From Hellea sp. (lineage in GTDB: Bacteria > Pseudomonadota > Alphaproteobacteria > Caulobacterales > Maricaulaceae): 42,975 nt of DNA. Each line of letters begins with the position of its first letter. Positions within the stretch are counted from its first letter, which is position 1. The DNA is taken from positions 1-42,975 of the forward strand of contig JAQXEH010000070.1 of NCBI GenBank assembly GCA_029250925.1. The letters are read 5' to 3'. The translations under genes were made by a program, and so were the position numbers. Below the pieces are notes generated by a model. That model was given only the letters and a program-made list of their open reading frames with translations. It was not told the DNA's origin and ran no database searches. Below are positions 23,827-33,934 of this stretch, one piece after another.

Positions 23827-25393
23827 AGTACTTATATCCGATAAAATGTCTCCAGCAGCCACAGAAGTTTTTAAAAATCGCGGAATTGATGTAGATGTCA
23901 TAACTGAACTGAAAAAAAATGAACTTATTAGAATAATATCTGACTATGACGGTTTAGCCGTGCGTTCATCGACGAGACCAGATGCAGAAATAATTGCGGC
24001 AGCAAATAAACTAAAAGTTATTGGCAGGGCTGGAATTGGAGTAGATAATATAGATATAAAGGCTGCTACAGATAAGGGTATAGTTGTTATGAACACGCCA
24101 TTTGGCAACGCTATAACAACAGCTGAACATGCTATAGCGATGTTGTTTTCTGCAGCACGGCAAATCCCTTCAGCTTCAATGCGCACGCAAAATGGTGAGT
24201 GGCCTAAAAGTGAGTTTAAAGGTGTTGAGCTATTTAATAAAACCCTTGGTTTAATTGGCTGTGGGAATATTGGAGCACTTGTCGCTGAAAGAGCATTAGG
24301 TTTGCGCATGAAAGTAATTGCGTTTGACCCATACTTAACCGAAGAGCGCGCAGTAAAAATAGGTGTTGAAAAAGTAGATCTTGAGGTCTTATTTCAAAGG
24401 TCAGATGCTATAACACTTCACACTCCCCTAGTCGAGAGTACAAAGAATATAGTGAATCGCGAACGGCTTGGAATGACAAAGAAAGGGGTTATAATTGTTA
24501 ACTGTGCTCGAGGAGGCTTAATTGATGAGGAGGCTTTGAAAGATGCCTTAAAAGCAGGACATGTTAGAGCAGCAGCACTTGATGTTTTTAACGTAGAGCC
24601 TGCTAAAGATAACGCCCTTTTTGGAGTTAGAAATTTTATCGCCACACCTCATTTAGGCGCATCAACTCTTGAAGCTCAGGAGAATGTAGCTGTTCAAGTG
24701 GCTGAACAAATGGCAGACTACCTTACCTCTGGAGCAGTTTCTAATGCATTAAACACCCCAAGTATTTCAGCCGAGGAAGCACCGCGCCTCAAACCTTGGG
24801 TGGATTTAGCTGGAAAGCTTGGAACTATGATGGGTCAACTTCTTCATTCCCCCGTAACTGCTGTAGAGATGACCTACAAAGGAGGAATAACAGATTTAAA
24901 TAATAAACCTATGACAGCCGCTGCTTTGGCCGGACTTTTAAAAAATGCAATGCCAGAGGCTAATATGGTTTCGGCTCCTGTTTTAGCTAAAGAAAGAGGA
25001 ATTGAGTTAACAGAGTCTTGTGTAGAGGAAGCTGAACGAGCTGAAAGTTTGATTAGAGTTACTGTGACAACGTCAGAACGCAAATTCGCAATTGTTGGCA
25101 CAATTTATCGCGGAGAGCCACGAATTGTAAGGTTGTTCGGGGTGCCAATGGATGCGGCCTTCTCACAAGATATGCTATATATTCGTAATGATGATCGCCC
25201 AGGTTTTGTAGGAAAACTAGGAAAAATACTTGGCGATGCAAAAGTAAACATTGGAACTTTTTCGATGGGAAGAATAGAAGAAGGCGGTGAAGCTGTATGC
25301 CTTGTAGCAATTGATGCTTCCGTAAATGGAGCCACAATCAACTCCATCCAAGACATAGAGCAAGTCAAAATTGTTGACCTAGTTTCTTTCTAG
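23819..25393 (+). CDS. serA: D-3-phosphoglycerate dehydrogenase
   Basis: 524 residues, the long form. Oxidises 3-phosphoglycerate to 3-phosphohydroxypyruvate with NAD, the first step of serine synthesis. Visible elements are the NAD-binding Gly-Leu-Ile-Gly-Cys-Gly-Asn-Ile-Gly (144-152), the catalytic set Arg231, Glu260 and His278 (Pro-His-Leu-Gly-Ala-Ser-Thr), an intervening allosteric substrate-binding domain (about 315-445) and a C-terminal ACT domain (about 450-524) that normally binds serine for feedback inhibition. Translationally coupled to serC by overlap, so the two enzymes of consecutive steps are made together. Confidence 0.98.
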   Translation: MPRVLISDKMSPAATEVFKNRGIDVDVITELKKNELIRIISDYDGLAVRSSTRPDAEIIAAANKLKVIGRAGIGVDNIDIKAATDKGIVVMNTPFGNAITTAEHAIAMLFSAARQIPSASMRTQNGEWPKSEFKGVELFNKTLGLIGCGNIGALVAERALGLRMKVIAFDPYLTEERAVKIGVEKVDLEVLFQRSDAITLHTPLVESTKNIVNRERLGMTKKGVIIVNCARGGLIDEEALKDALKAGHVRAAALDVFNVEPAKDNALFGVRNFIATPHLGASTLEAQENVAVQVAEQMADYLTSGAVSNALNTPSISAEEAPRLKPWVDLAGKLGTMMGQLLHSPVTAVEMTYKGGITDLNNKPMTAAALAGLLKNAMPEANMVSAPVLAKERGIELTESCVEEAERAESLIRVTVTTSERKFAIVGTIYRGEPRIVRLFGVPMDAAFSQDMLYIRNDDRPGFVGKLGKILGDAKVNIGTFSMGRIEEGGEAVCLVAIDASVNGATINSIQDIEQVKIVDLVSF

Positions 25394-25428
25394 ATAACTG
25401 CAGATACGATTCGCAATTGCAAAAGAAA

Positions 25429-25472
25429 CACTCTAAGAAAATTAGGCACGTTAGATTAAGATTCTTAGTGTG
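25429..25472. repeat. Long inverted repeat between serA and purA
   Basis: CACTCTAAGAA and TTCTTAGTGTG form an 11-bp inverted repeat with one mismatch around a 22-nt loop. It could end serA transcription or fold in the purA leader. No clean T run follows, so the terminator reading is weak. Confidence 0.35.
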
Positions 25473-25510
25473 AGTAAATTATTTTACGCTTTATTATAAG
25501 GTAGTAAGCC

Positions 25511-26803
25511 ATGGCTAATGTTGTTGTTGTTGGGTCACAATGGGGTGATGAAGGAAAAGGTAAGATAGTAGACTGGCTCTCAAACAGAGCAGATGTAGTC
25601 GTAAGGTTTCAGGGTGGCCATAATGCTGGGCACACTCTAGTTGTTGACGGTGTTACCTATAAGCTTTCTCTTTTACCATCAGGAGTGGTTCGCGGAGGAA
25701 AACTATCTGTCATAGGTAATGGAGTCGTTTTAGACCCCTGGGCTTTTTTATCGGAAGTTAAGCGTATTAAATCCCAGGGTGTTTTGGTAACTCCAGAGAA
25801 TCTCATAATATCTGAGTCGGCATCATTAATACTACCCATCCACTCTGAACTCGATGGTATTCGCGAAAACCGTGTCGATGGAATAAAAATTGGTACTACT
25901 AAGCGTGGAATAGGACCAGCCTACGAGGATAAGGTTGCTAGAAGGTCAATTAGAGTATGCGATCTAGAAGATGAAAATCATCTCTATTCCAGATTACAAA
26001 ACCTTCTCCACCATCATAATGCGCTTCGTAGGGGTTTAGGTCACCCAGAAACAAATGTAGATGATCTACATACAAAATTACTAGAGATAGCACCAAAAAT
26101 AATACCTTTTATCTCTCCTGTATGGAATGCATTGGATGAAGCCCGTCAAAACGATAAAAAAATACTTTTTGAGGGAGCCCAAGGAGCCATGCTAGACATT
26201 GATCATGGTACTTACCCTTTTGTTACAAGTTCTAATACGATAGCTGGACAGGCAGCGGCGGGCTCAGGAGTAGGGCCAAGTGCTCTAAACTATGTATTGG
26301 GTATCACCAAAGCTTATACAACACGAGTTGGGGAGGGACCATTTCCGACAGAATTACATGATAATGTAGGTCAACGTCTTGGTGAACGAGGCCATGAGTT
26401 TGGAACCGTTACAGGACGTCAAAGAAGATGTGGCTGGTTTGATGCTGTAATGGTTAAGCAAGCAATAACCACCAGCGGAATAACAGGAATATCATTAACT
26501 AAATTAGATGTATTAGATGGGATGGAAGAACTAAAAATTTGTATTGCTTACAAACTTGATGGTGTAACTTTAAAAAGATTGCCCGCAAATGCCTCTGCGC
26601 AAGCTAGAGTCGAACCTATTTACGAAAGCCTACCTGGCTGGAACGGTTCAACTAGGGGAGCAAGATCTTGGGCTGAACTCCCTGCCGAAGCTGTAAAGTA
26701 CGTTCGGCGTGTCGAAGAATTGATTGGATGCCCAGTTAGTATGGTGTCAACTTCCCCGGAAAGGGAGGATGTTATTCTAATGCGAGATCCTTTTAAAGGT
26801 TAA
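25511..26803 (+). CDS. purA: Adenylosuccinate synthetase
   Basis: 430 residues, the standard length. Joins aspartate to IMP with GTP, the first committed step to AMP. Active-site motifs are [11 protein letters not shown] (8-18, P-loop and catalytic Asp13), Gly-His-Asn-Ala-Gly-His-Thr (catalytic His), Gly-Thr-Thr-Lys-Arg-Gly-Ile-Gly-Pro and Thr-Gly-Arg-Gln-Arg-Arg. AAGG lies upstream of the ATG. The next gene starts 4 nt after its stop. Confidence 0.98.
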   Translation: MANVVVVGSQWGDEGKGKIVDWLSNRADVVVRFQGGHNAGHTLVVDGVTYKLSLLPSGVVRGGKLSVIGNGVVLDPWAFLSEVKRIKSQGVLVTPENLIISESASLILPIHSELDGIRENRVDGIKIGTTKRGIGPAYEDKVARRSIRVCDLEDENHLYSRLQNLLHHHNALRRGLGHPETNVDDLHTKLLEIAPKIIPFISPVWNALDEARQNDKKILFEGAQGAMLDIDHGTYPFVTSSNTIAGQAAAGSGVGPSALNYVLGITKAYTTRVGEGPFPTELHDNVGQRLGERGHEFGTVTGRQRRCGWFDAVMVKQAITTSGITGISLTKLDVLDGMEELKICIAYKLDGVTLKRLPANASAQARVEPIYESLPGWNGSTRGARSWAELPAEAVKYVRRVEELIGCPVSMVSTSPEREDVILMRDPFKG

Positions 26804-26807
26804 CACC

Positions 26808-27713
26808 TTGTCACCCAAAGAAATAAGGCCAATTAGTAAGAATATGCTGTTTTTTATGGCATTTTTAATGGTGATTGTATGGGGTAGTGCCTTCACTCTA
26901 GTAAGCATAGGTGTGAAGTATATATCACCCTTATGGTTGGTCACATACAGGCTTATTATAGGTGCAATTCTAATAATTATTTATGTTAAATTTAAAGGCC
27001 TAAATCTACCAAACATTAAAGATAAACGATGGATATGGTACTTTGCCATGGGCTTAATTGGCATGGTTATTCCATTTTTTTTATTATCGACTGGTCAAGT
27101 CATAATTGACAGTGGTCTAACAGCGATAATGGTAGGAACTATGCCATTGATGACTGTTATCTTGGCTCACTTTTTTACAAATGAAAAGTTGTCTATTACG
27201 AAAATTATAGGATTTATCTTTGGGTTTATAGGCATAGTTATACTTTTTTTACCATCTGACTTTAGCATTGAGTTAACAGAAAACTGGTCTTCACAACTAA
27301 TAATTATTATTGCTGCATTTTGTTATGCAGTAACTACGATTATAGCTAAAAGAGCACCTGACACACCAGCCACTGTAGGGGCTTGTATGATGTTAATATG
27401 CGCCGCTACTGCATGCTTATTCGTAGCTTTATTAACAGGTTTCCCCTCGAGCATTCCGCCATTGCTCGGTATTTTAACAGCCTTTGGGTTGGGAGTGGGT
27501 TCAACTGCTTTTGCATCAATACTTTTATTATATATAATTGATCAAACTGGCCCCAGTACAATTGCTAAAATTAATTATTTTGTTCCCCTGGCCTCAGTTA
27601 TATTTGGTGTGATTATTTTAGATGAAATTTTAAGTATGAGGATATTTATAGCATTTGTTATTATTTTAATTGGAATGTTTATTTCACAAATAAAAAAATC
27701 AAAGGCTTTTTAA
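26808..27713 (+). CDS. DMT-superfamily (EamA) transporter
   Basis: 301 residues with about ten hydrophobic helices in two repeated EamA halves, the layout of drug/metabolite exporters in the inner membrane. Typical family pieces are Val-Trp-Gly-Ser-Ala-Phe near the start and an acidic loop Asp-Glu-Ile-Leu near the end of the second half. The substrate is unknown. I take the TTG at 26808 as the start because AAAGG sits eight bases upstream; an ATG at 26844 lacks a well-spaced site but would keep the first helix. The last 15 nt overlap the convergent thiD. Confidence 0.88.
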   Translation: MSPKEIRPISKNMLFFMAFLMVIVWGSAFTLVSIGVKYISPLWLVTYRLIIGAILIIIYVKFKGLNLPNIKDKRWIWYFAMGLIGMVIPFFLLSTGQVIIDSGLTAIMVGTMPLMTVILAHFFTNEKLSITKIIGFIFGFIGIVILFLPSDFSIELTENWSSQLIIIIAAFCYAVTTIIAKRAPDTPATVGACMMLICAATACLFVALLTGFPSSIPPLLGILTAFGLGVGSTAFASILLLYIIDQTGPSTIAKINYFVPLASVIFGVIILDEILSMRIFIAFVIILIGMFISQIKKSKAF

Positions 27714-28556
27714 AACACTAAACGGATTATTTAAATCAGTGGGTTGAGAGCTTACTGAATTAGTATTCACTAAACCGTGATTAAGTGGCCCATTCCCTCG
27801 CCCGAGTTTAGGTGCGGACTTAATTGCTTCATAAACAAATTCACGAGAACTAATGACAGCCTCTTCAATCGAAGCACCCAGAGCAATGCAAGATGCTATT
27901 CCACTAGATAAAGTGCACCCCGTCCCATGGGTATGACGAGAATTTAAGCGAGGCCCAGACATTATGTTAGCGCCTTCGTTTGTTACTAGGACATCAAAAA
28001 CTGATTTTCCTTTCAAATGTCCTCCCTTCATTAAGGCTGAATAAGAATTCTGTGATAGTAGAAACTCACCTGACCTCACTAAGTCATCAACATCATTAAT
28101 TATATTACCAGTAAGTAATTCAGCTTCAGGAACATTTGGTGTTATCAAATCAGCTAGAGGTAAAAGTTTAGACTTCAAACAATCAATAGAACCTTTTTCC
28201 AGTAAGACCGAACCTGTCGATGCAACCATAACTGGATCAAGTATAATGAAGGCATTTGACTCTTCTATTTCTTCCGCAACAGCTTCAATAATATTAGAAT
28301 CTCCAAGCATTCCAATTTTAATGACATCTGCTCCCACATCCGAAAGTACGCTCTTAATTTGCTCCCGCACTAGCTTAGCTGGAACATTCATTATGTCTTG
28401 AACACCGACTGAATTTTGAGCAGTAATTGCTGTAATTGCAGTAGAGGAATAAACTCCAAATGCTGCACAGGTCTTTATATCCGCTTGGATGCCCGCACCC
28501 CCGGAAGAGTCAGAGCCAGCTATAATTAATACCTTTGGAATATTAGCCTTATCCAT
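27699..28556 (-). CDS. thiD: Hydroxymethylpyrimidine/phosphomethylpyrimidine kinase
   Basis: 285 residues of the ribokinase-like fold. Phosphorylates HMP and HMP-phosphate for thiamine synthesis. Signature stretches are Ile-Ala-Gly-Ser-Asp-Ser-Ser-Gly-Gly-Ala-Gly-Ile-Gln-Ala-Asp at the N terminus, Asp-Pro-Val-Met-Val-Ala-Ser-Thr-Gly, Thr-Pro-Asn-Val-Pro-Glu-Ala and the anion hole Thr-His-Gly-Thr-Gly-Cys-Thr-Leu-Ser. No thiamine riboswitch is seen in the 82-nt gap before it. It follows folP on the minus strand. Confidence 0.95.
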   Translation of the reverse strand: MDKANIPKVLIIAGSDSSGGAGIQADIKTCAAFGVYSSTAITAITAQNSVGVQDIMNVPAKLVREQIKSVLSDVGADVIKIGMLGDSNIIEAVAEEIEESNAFIILDPVMVASTGSVLLEKGSIDCLKSKLLPLADLITPNVPEAELLTGNIINDVDDLVRSGEFLLSQNSYSALMKGGHLKGKSVFDVLVTNEGANIMSGPRLNSRHTHGTGCTLSSGIASCIALGASIEEAVISSREFVYEAIKSAPKLGRGNGPLNHGLVNTNSVSSQPTDLNNPFSVLKSL

Positions 28557-28638
28557 TAATTTTAACTCCCATGTGCATGAAGTTGTATAAAGGCGACTTC
28601 ATATCTTTTAAATAAGTAATAATGATCTAATAGCGCTA

Positions 28639-29460
28639 TCAATTGGACGATGCAATCTGTGTCCAAACACGAATAGCCTGAATGGTTTCTTTCACATCAT
28701 GCACACGCAAAATCTCTACTCCTTTATTTATAGACCATAATGCAGAAGCAATGCTACCGCCCAAACGATCCTCTGATTTTGATGCATCAATATTACCAAT
28801 AAAGCTTTTTCTAGATGCACCAACTAAGATTGGACAGCCAAAATCTTTAAATGAATTTAAGTTTTTTAATATAGATAAATTATCAATCTGTCTTTTACCA
28901 AACCCTAAACCAGGATCGATAGTGATTTTGTTAAGATGAATTCCCTTTTTTTCAAAAGTCTCAATTCTTTTCTGAAACCAATTTTTAATTTCTTTGACTA
29001 CGTCTTCATAATTTGGATTATTTTGCATGTTTATAGGTAATCCCTTCGAATGCATAATTATTAAAGGGCACTCTAAATCAGCAGCAACATCTACTGACGA
29101 GTCATCAAAAGTTAAGCCCGAAACATCATTCCATATGTCAGCACCTGCATTTATAGCTGCATTCGCAACCAAAGACTTTCTTGTATCAATTGAAATAGAA
29201 GCCTCATCATAAGACCCTTTGATAGTATCTCTCAGGGCGATTATGACAGGTAATACCCGAGCTATTTCTTCATCAGTGCTAATTTCTGATGCACCAGGTC
29301 TAGTACTCTCTCCGCCAATATCTATAATATCAGCTCCTTCATCGAGTAGCTTCAATGATTGCTTAATTGCTAAGTCGTGAGAATAAAAACTGCCTCCATC
29401 TGAAAATGAGTCAGGCGTTACGTTTACAATTCCCATTACTTTCGGACGCTTGAATGTCAT
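28639..29460 (-). CDS. folP: Dihydropteroate synthase
   Basis: 273 residues. Condenses p-aminobenzoate with the pterin pyrophosphate in folate synthesis; the sulfonamide target. TIM-barrel motifs: Met-Gly-Ile-Val-Asn-Val-Thr-Pro-Asp-Ser-Phe-Ser-Asp-Gly-Gly near the N terminus, Asp-Ile-Gly-Gly-Glu-Ser-Thr-Arg-Pro-Gly-Ala, Ile-Ser-Ile-Asp-Thr, Asp-Pro-Gly-Leu-Gly-Phe-Gly-Lys and Gly-Ala-Ser-Arg-Lys-Ser-Phe. Follows ftsH by 69 nt, a common order in proteobacteria. Confidence 0.97.
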   Translation of the reverse strand: MTFKRPKVMGIVNVTPDSFSDGGSFYSHDLAIKQSLKLLDEGADIIDIGGESTRPGASEISTDEEIARVLPVIIALRDTIKGSYDEASISIDTRKSLVANAAINAGADIWNDVSGLTFDDSSVDVAADLECPLIIMHSKGLPINMQNNPNYEDVVKEIKNWFQKRIETFEKKGIHLNKITIDPGLGFGKRQIDNLSILKNLNSFKDFGCPILVGASRKSFIGNIDASKSEDRLGGSIASALWSINKGVEILRVHDVKETIQAIRVWTQIASSN

Positions 29461-29529
29461 TAACAGGGCCTTATCTGCATTTTTAACCTCAAATATACCC
29501 AGTTAATGATACAAAACATACATTAATGA

Positions 29530-31443
29530 CTATGACTCAGGTTGTGGACTCCCGATTGATCCTTTTTTAGTTGATGGCACAGCCGGCACTGCTGGCTTAG
29601 TAGCAAATTGACCATCAGAACGTTTCGGCTTTATCCCATCAGACAAAAGAACAGTAATCTCATCTCCTGATAAGGTTTCGTATTCTAAAAGCGCTTCGGC
29701 AAGAGCAGTCCAGTCTTTCTTTTTCTTTTTCAGTATTTTTAAGGCGGTTTCGTGAGCTTCTGTAACAAAACGTCTAATCTCAGATTCAATTAGTTTAGCT
29801 GTCTCAGGTGATATCGCAGAACCCCTACCTATTCCAGGGTGGAAGCTTTGCTGGTCGGTATCTTTAAATGCTATAGGACCAATTGCATCTGACAGTCCCC
29901 ATTCTGTGACCATAGCTGTGGCTATCCGAGTAACTTGCTCTATATCAGAACTAGCACCCGAAGTTACTTTATCATACCCAAACTTAATCTCTTCTGCAGC
30001 ACGTCCACCCATTGCCATTGCCATCCTTGCAATCATTTCCTCTCTAGACTGAGAAATTTGATCTCTCTCTGGCATGTATTGCACCATACCTAACGCGCGT
30101 CCTCTTGGTATTATCGTTGCTTTGTGGATTGGCAGGCTTCCTTTCATATTTAGGCCAACTATCGCGTGACCCGCTTCATGATAAGCAGTATTTTGTCTTT
30201 CTTGATCAGTCATAGATAATGATCTGCGCTCTGCACCCATGAGTACTTTGTCACGTGCGTCTTCAAATTCACGCATTGTAATCTTTAGTTTATTTCTTCG
30301 CGCAGATAAAAGAGCTGCTTCATTAACCAAATTCATGAGGTCCGCCCCAGAAAAACCTGGTGTGCCGCGTGCTATATATTTTACATCGAGATCCGCAGCT
30401 ATCGGTTTACCTTTCATGTGAACTTCAAGAATCTTTTCTCTACCAAGGATGTCGGGATAAGGAACCTCAATTTGCCTATCAAAACGTCCCGGGCGCAACA
30501 AGGCTTTGTCCAAAACATCTGGTCTATTTGTTGCAGCTATTATAATGACCCCTTCATCACCTTGAAATCCATCCATTTCAACGAGAAGCTGATTAAGTGT
30601 TTGTTCGCGCTCTTCGTGCCCACCAGAAGTTCCCACGCCTCTGTGTCGCCCTACAGCATCTATTTCATCTATAAAAATTATGCATGGAGCGTTTTTTCTG
30701 GCATCTGCAAACATGTCTCTAACTCTCGAAGCCCCAACACCTACAAACATCTCCACGAAGTCAGAGCCAGAGATAGTAAAGAATGGGACCCCAGCTTCGC
30801 CAGCGACAGCTCTTGCTAGTAGAGTTTTACCTGTGCCTGGTGGTCCAACTAATAGTGCACCCGTGGGTATCCTTGCACCCAAACGGGTAAATCTTGAGGG
30901 ATCTTCTAGGAATTCAACAACTTCTACTAGATCCTCCTTGGCAGCTTCAACTCCAGCAACATCTTCAAATGTAACGCGGTTAGTGTTTTCTGTCAGCATC
31001 TTTGCCCTTGATTTTCCGAAACTCATGGCACCACCTCGTCCCCCTCCCTGCATTGAACGAAAAATTAGCATCGAAACACCAATTATCAATAACAATGGAA
31101 GAACATTTATAAACATGGCTGCTAGGGTATTAGTTCCTTTAACTTTTGAATATTCATAGGGCACATTATATTCGTCGAAAAGCTCTCCAGCCCTGTCATC
31201 TATTCTGGATGTATTTGCTCTAAAGCGTTTTCCATCTGCAGTCTCTCCTGTAATAAGACCTTCAGCTTCGTTTATTTCTGCCTCAACAATCTTACTACTC
31301 GCAACTTCATTTTCTAATTGAGAGAAAGTGTATTCATTGGGGGCGGAAGAGGACTTTATGGTATTTGATGACACCTGCATCATTATTAAAAACATAGTTA
31401 AGACTAGGCCCCAAACGACTATATTTTTACTATTTTTTTTCAT
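29530..31443 (-). CDS. ftsH: ATP-dependent zinc metalloprotease FtsH
   Basis: 637 residues. Membrane-bound AAA+ protease that degrades misfolded membrane proteins and regulators. Two N-terminal helices (about 8-24 and 108-128) flank a small periplasmic domain. The AAA module has Walker A Gly-Pro-Pro-Gly-Thr-Gly-Lys-Thr (200-207), Walker B Ile-Ile-Phe-Ile-Asp-Glu (255-260) and Arg fingers in Arg-Pro-Gly-Arg-Phe-Asp. The M41 zinc site is His-Glu-Ala-Gly-His (422-426). Full length. A perfect inverted repeat lies 21-46 nt upstream of the start. Follows tilS by 105 nt. Confidence 0.98.
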   Translation of the reverse strand: MKKNSKNIVVWGLVLTMFLIMMQVSSNTIKSSSAPNEYTFSQLENEVASSKIVEAEINEAEGLITGETADGKRFRANTSRIDDRAGELFDEYNVPYEYSKVKGTNTLAAMFINVLPLLLIIGVSMLIFRSMQGGGRGGAMSFGKSRAKMLTENTNRVTFEDVAGVEAAKEDLVEVVEFLEDPSRFTRLGARIPTGALLVGPPGTGKTLLARAVAGEAGVPFFTISGSDFVEMFVGVGASRVRDMFADARKNAPCIIFIDEIDAVGRHRGVGTSGGHEEREQTLNQLLVEMDGFQGDEGVIIIAATNRPDVLDKALLRPGRFDRQIEVPYPDILGREKILEVHMKGKPIAADLDVKYIARGTPGFSGADLMNLVNEAALLSARRNKLKITMREFEDARDKVLMGAERRSLSMTDQERQNTAYHEAGHAIVGLNMKGSLPIHKATIIPRGRALGMVQYMPERDQISQSREEMIARMAMAMGGRAAEEIKFGYDKVTSGASSDIEQVTRIATAMVTEWGLSDAIGPIAFKDTDQQSFHPGIGRGSAISPETAKLIESEIRRFVTEAHETALKILKKKKKDWTALAEALLEYETLSGDEITVLLSDGIKPKRSDGQFATKPAVPAVPSTKKGSIGSPQPES

Positions 31444-31463
31444 AATTACTTACCAAGTTTTTA

Positions 31464-31489
31464 TATTTGTTATACTTGAATAACAAATA
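31464..31489. promoter_or_regulatory. Perfect inverted repeat in front of ftsH
   Basis: TATTTGTTAT, a 6-nt spacer, then ATAACAAATA: a perfect 10-bp inverted repeat that ends 20 nt before the ftsH ATG on the minus strand. It may be an operator or a weak mRNA hairpin close to the ribosome site. No T run follows in the ftsH sense. Confidence 0.45.
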
Positions 31490-31548
31490 GTGATTGTTGA
31501 CTAAAAAATAAAGTCTCATGTGCAACAAAATATATACGCTATAACAAA

Positions 31549-32835
31549 TTAAATCGTTTTATCCAAACTTCCACCAAGACAATATTCAAGCCTTTTTTTT
31601 ACCAGGGGTTGTATGCCTGGAACTAAATTATTACCACCAATCATCATTTCTGCATTAAAGTTATCTTTAACAACCGGTAAAGATATCCGTAAATTAAATG
31701 GTATGTTCTTTAATAGTTTAGACTGCTCTTTTGACAGTAAATCTAAATTATCGTGAAGTGCTGCTATTTTCATTTCTTTTCCCGCAGTTCCAAATACAAA
31801 ACGACCATCCCACACCTGTGGCTGACCATCTGAGGTCATTTCAAGCTCGGAAGAATAATTTTTTCTTTTATGGCGGCTATCCTTTCTTCCTTTAACAGCT
31901 GAGGGGTCTCTACCTATAACATAGCTTTGATTAAACTTTAGAACCATAGAACCTGCAAGGGTGCTCGCTTGAAAGTCATCGATTTTCATTCGTTTAAGTA
32001 AATTTCTGATTTTAGTTCTATCAATCATACGCCCTTGTCCGCTGGTAGCGCGTAAACAATGGAACATCAGTTCAGGATATGGAATCTCAGTCAAATAGAT
32101 ATTTCCAAACTGGTCAATTTTTCCAATTTTCCTAAACTGATCGAGTAAAATTTTATTTTCTTTGACTATGCACTCCCTCATATCTTTGCTCGTTTGTAGC
32201 AGTAATTCAACTATATCCGGTCGTTCCCGTAGGTAATTTCTTGCCTTAATTCTAGAGTATTTTATGTCTTTATTTGAAGGATCTTCAGACCATTTAATAT
32301 TATTACTAATATTGTAGTCCCTTAGCAACTTTCTGGATACACTGAGCAGAGGACGAACGATACTAACAAGTGATAATTCTGGCCATACGGGTGCATAAGT
32401 TATTGAACTCATTCCAGCGGCTCCGCGCCAATCAGTCTTGCGGTCATACCGCATCATAAGCGTCTCAACATTGTCTTCAAAATTATGAGCTGTCAGAAGG
32501 TATTTGATACCTTCTGCTCGGCATTTATTACCCATTAAACCATAACGTGCTATTCGTGCTTTCTCTTGAACGCCTGTTTTTACTGAACCATGATCCCATT
32601 TCAGAACTTCAACATTATAACCAAAACTCTCAGCAAAATATTTTGCAGACTGAGCTTCTACATGCGAACCACTTCTTAAATTATGGTCAACTATATAAAC
32701 AAATTCAGATTGCGGATGGTCTTTGAGAGCATGAACCAAAGCGGTACTATCTCCTCCACCAGAGAAGGCGATTGCAAATTTTTCCCCATATGGAATTAAT
32801 TTACTAATTTCTTCATTTACGTGTTTTAGTAACAT
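31549..32835 (-). CDS. tilS: tRNA(Ile)-lysidine synthetase
   Basis: 428 residues. Converts the wobble C of the CAU-anticodon tRNA-Ile to lysidine so it reads AUA, with ATP and lysine. The PP-loop is Ser-Gly-Gly-Gly-Asp-Ser (25-30), followed by His-Asn-Leu-Arg and Ala-His-Asn-Phe-Glu-Asp-Asn-Val-Glu-Thr-x-Met-Met-Arg. The C-terminal half is divergent, as usual. I prefer the ATG at 32835; a GTG 15 nt upstream is in frame, and neither has a clear ribosome site. Lies between cpoB (39 nt) and ftsH, a conserved order. Confidence 0.95.
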   Translation of the reverse strand: MLLKHVNEEISKLIPYGEKFAIAFSGGGDSTALVHALKDHPQSEFVYIVDHNLRSGSHVEAQSAKYFAESFGYNVEVLKWDHGSVKTGVQEKARIARYGLMGNKCRAEGIKYLLTAHNFEDNVETLMMRYDRKTDWRGAAGMSSITYAPVWPELSLVSIVRPLLSVSRKLLRDYNISNNIKWSEDPSNKDIKYSRIKARNYLRERPDIVELLLQTSKDMRECIVKENKILLDQFRKIGKIDQFGNIYLTEIPYPELMFHCLRATSGQGRMIDRTKIRNLLKRMKIDDFQASTLAGSMVLKFNQSYVIGRDPSAVKGRKDSRHKRKNYSSELEMTSDGQPQVWDGRFVFGTAGKEMKIAALHDNLDLLSKEQSKLLKNIPFNLRISLPVVKDNFNAEMMIGGNNLVPGIQPLVKKRLEYCLGGSLDKTI

Positions 32836-32874
32836 GCCTATGATTAACACAGCATAGCGATAGGTTCCATCTGT

Positions 32875-33792
32875 TTAACAACCTACTTTTTTTGCCTCTT
32901 TGTTTGCTTTGGCTTTTTCAAGTTCTGTAGCATTTGGATATTGAGTTTCGAATGCATTGAAAATTTTACAGGATTCTGGATTATTTAGTTTTGCAAAACT
33001 AGTGGCTAATTTTATCATCGAAGAGGATGCTTTTATTCCCCTGGGATCTATGCTTAATGAAGCAATGTATGCATTTGCTGCTTTTTGAAATCCATTTCGA
33101 ACAAAATAACTTTCACCAAGCCAGTAATTGACAATAGCTATATCGTCAGCATCGGGTCTTTCTAAAATATATTTTTCAAAATCCAATTGAGCCCCGAGAT
33201 AATCTCCTTCTCTCAATTTGACTTTTCCTTTTTCCGGTAATTTTAGTAGATCACTATAGGCTGCCTGAACATCAATGGTTTTCTCTTTAAAAACAGGGGC
33301 AGAGGGAATTTGCGATAATGTTTCATCAGTGTTTCTGTCTAATTTTTCTGAATTATCTTCATTATTTGTGTTTTCAAATGGGTCACCACCAGGGCTGGTT
33401 CCCAAAGGGGCGTTACCGGAAATAAAAGAGTTTTCTGAATTTTCGAAAGCTGAGTTTAATTCCTCTAGTTGATGCTCTAATCTAATAATTCTTTGTAAAT
33501 TGATGTCTATATCACCATACAGGGCATCAATCTTTTTATTCGACTGACCTAACTCATACATTAATTGTTCAACCTCACCCCTAAGACTCCTCACGGTTAC
33601 TTCAAGGGCATAATTTCTCTTAATTAACTGCTCAGCAGCCGGGTCCCCAGTAAGAAATCGAGACTCTAATTGTGAAAGTCGTTCTTCTAGCTGCAAGTCT
33701 TTAGCGGCAAGTTCTTTTTTACTTACAGCATAAGATGGATTAGCTAACAGTATCGGTAATATTGATAAATAAAGTAGTATTGCTCTTAACAT
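32875..33792 (-). CDS. cpoB: Cell division coordinator CpoB (YbgF)
   Basis: 305 residues. Periplasmic partner of the Tol-Pal system that ties peptidoglycan synthesis to outer-membrane constriction. Signal peptide about 1-22 ending Ser-Tyr-Ala, a coiled coil (about 25-115, trimerisation region), an acidic Ser/Asn-rich linker (about 120-165) and C-terminal TPRs (about 175-300). I chose ATG 33792 because the signal peptide begins there; a TTG nine codons upstream would put charged residues before it. Separated from pal by 142 nt rather than overlapping. Confidence 0.93.
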   Translation of the reverse strand: MLRAILLYLSILPILLANPSYAVSKKELAAKDLQLEERLSQLESRFLTGDPAAEQLIKRNYALEVTVRSLRGEVEQLMYELGQSNKKIDALYGDIDINLQRIIRLEHQLEELNSAFENSENSFISGNAPLGTSPGGDPFENTNNEDNSEKLDRNTDETLSQIPSAPVFKEKTIDVQAAYSDLLKLPEKGKVKLREGDYLGAQLDFEKYILERPDADDIAIVNYWLGESYFVRNGFQKAANAYIASLSIDPRGIKASSSMIKLATSFAKLNNPESCKIFNAFETQYPNATELEKAKANKEAKKVGC

Positions 33793-33899
33793 TGTTTCAC
33801 CGCGCCTTGTATGACCCAATTATAAAAGACTAATAATTAGTAGTTTAGATCAAAGTTGGATTCATAAATATCAATAAATTCATATATTATAAAAATTTA

Positions 33900-33918
33900 G
33901 TTTAATTAATTTTTAAAC
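33900..33918 (-). terminator. Weak AT-rich terminator candidate after pal
   Basis: GTTTAA/TTAAAC arms with a 7-nt loop, and on the minus strand a downstream TAAATTTTT run. The stem has one G-C pair only, so the hairpin is weak. It lies 17 nt after the pal stop and could reduce read-through into cpoB. Confidence 0.3.
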
Positions 33919-33934
33919 TCAAGATACGCACCTT

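Noticed and set aside
30418-31159. Long plus-strand open frames opposite ftsH
   Set aside because: Antisense shadows of a strongly conserved gene, with no family resemblance.
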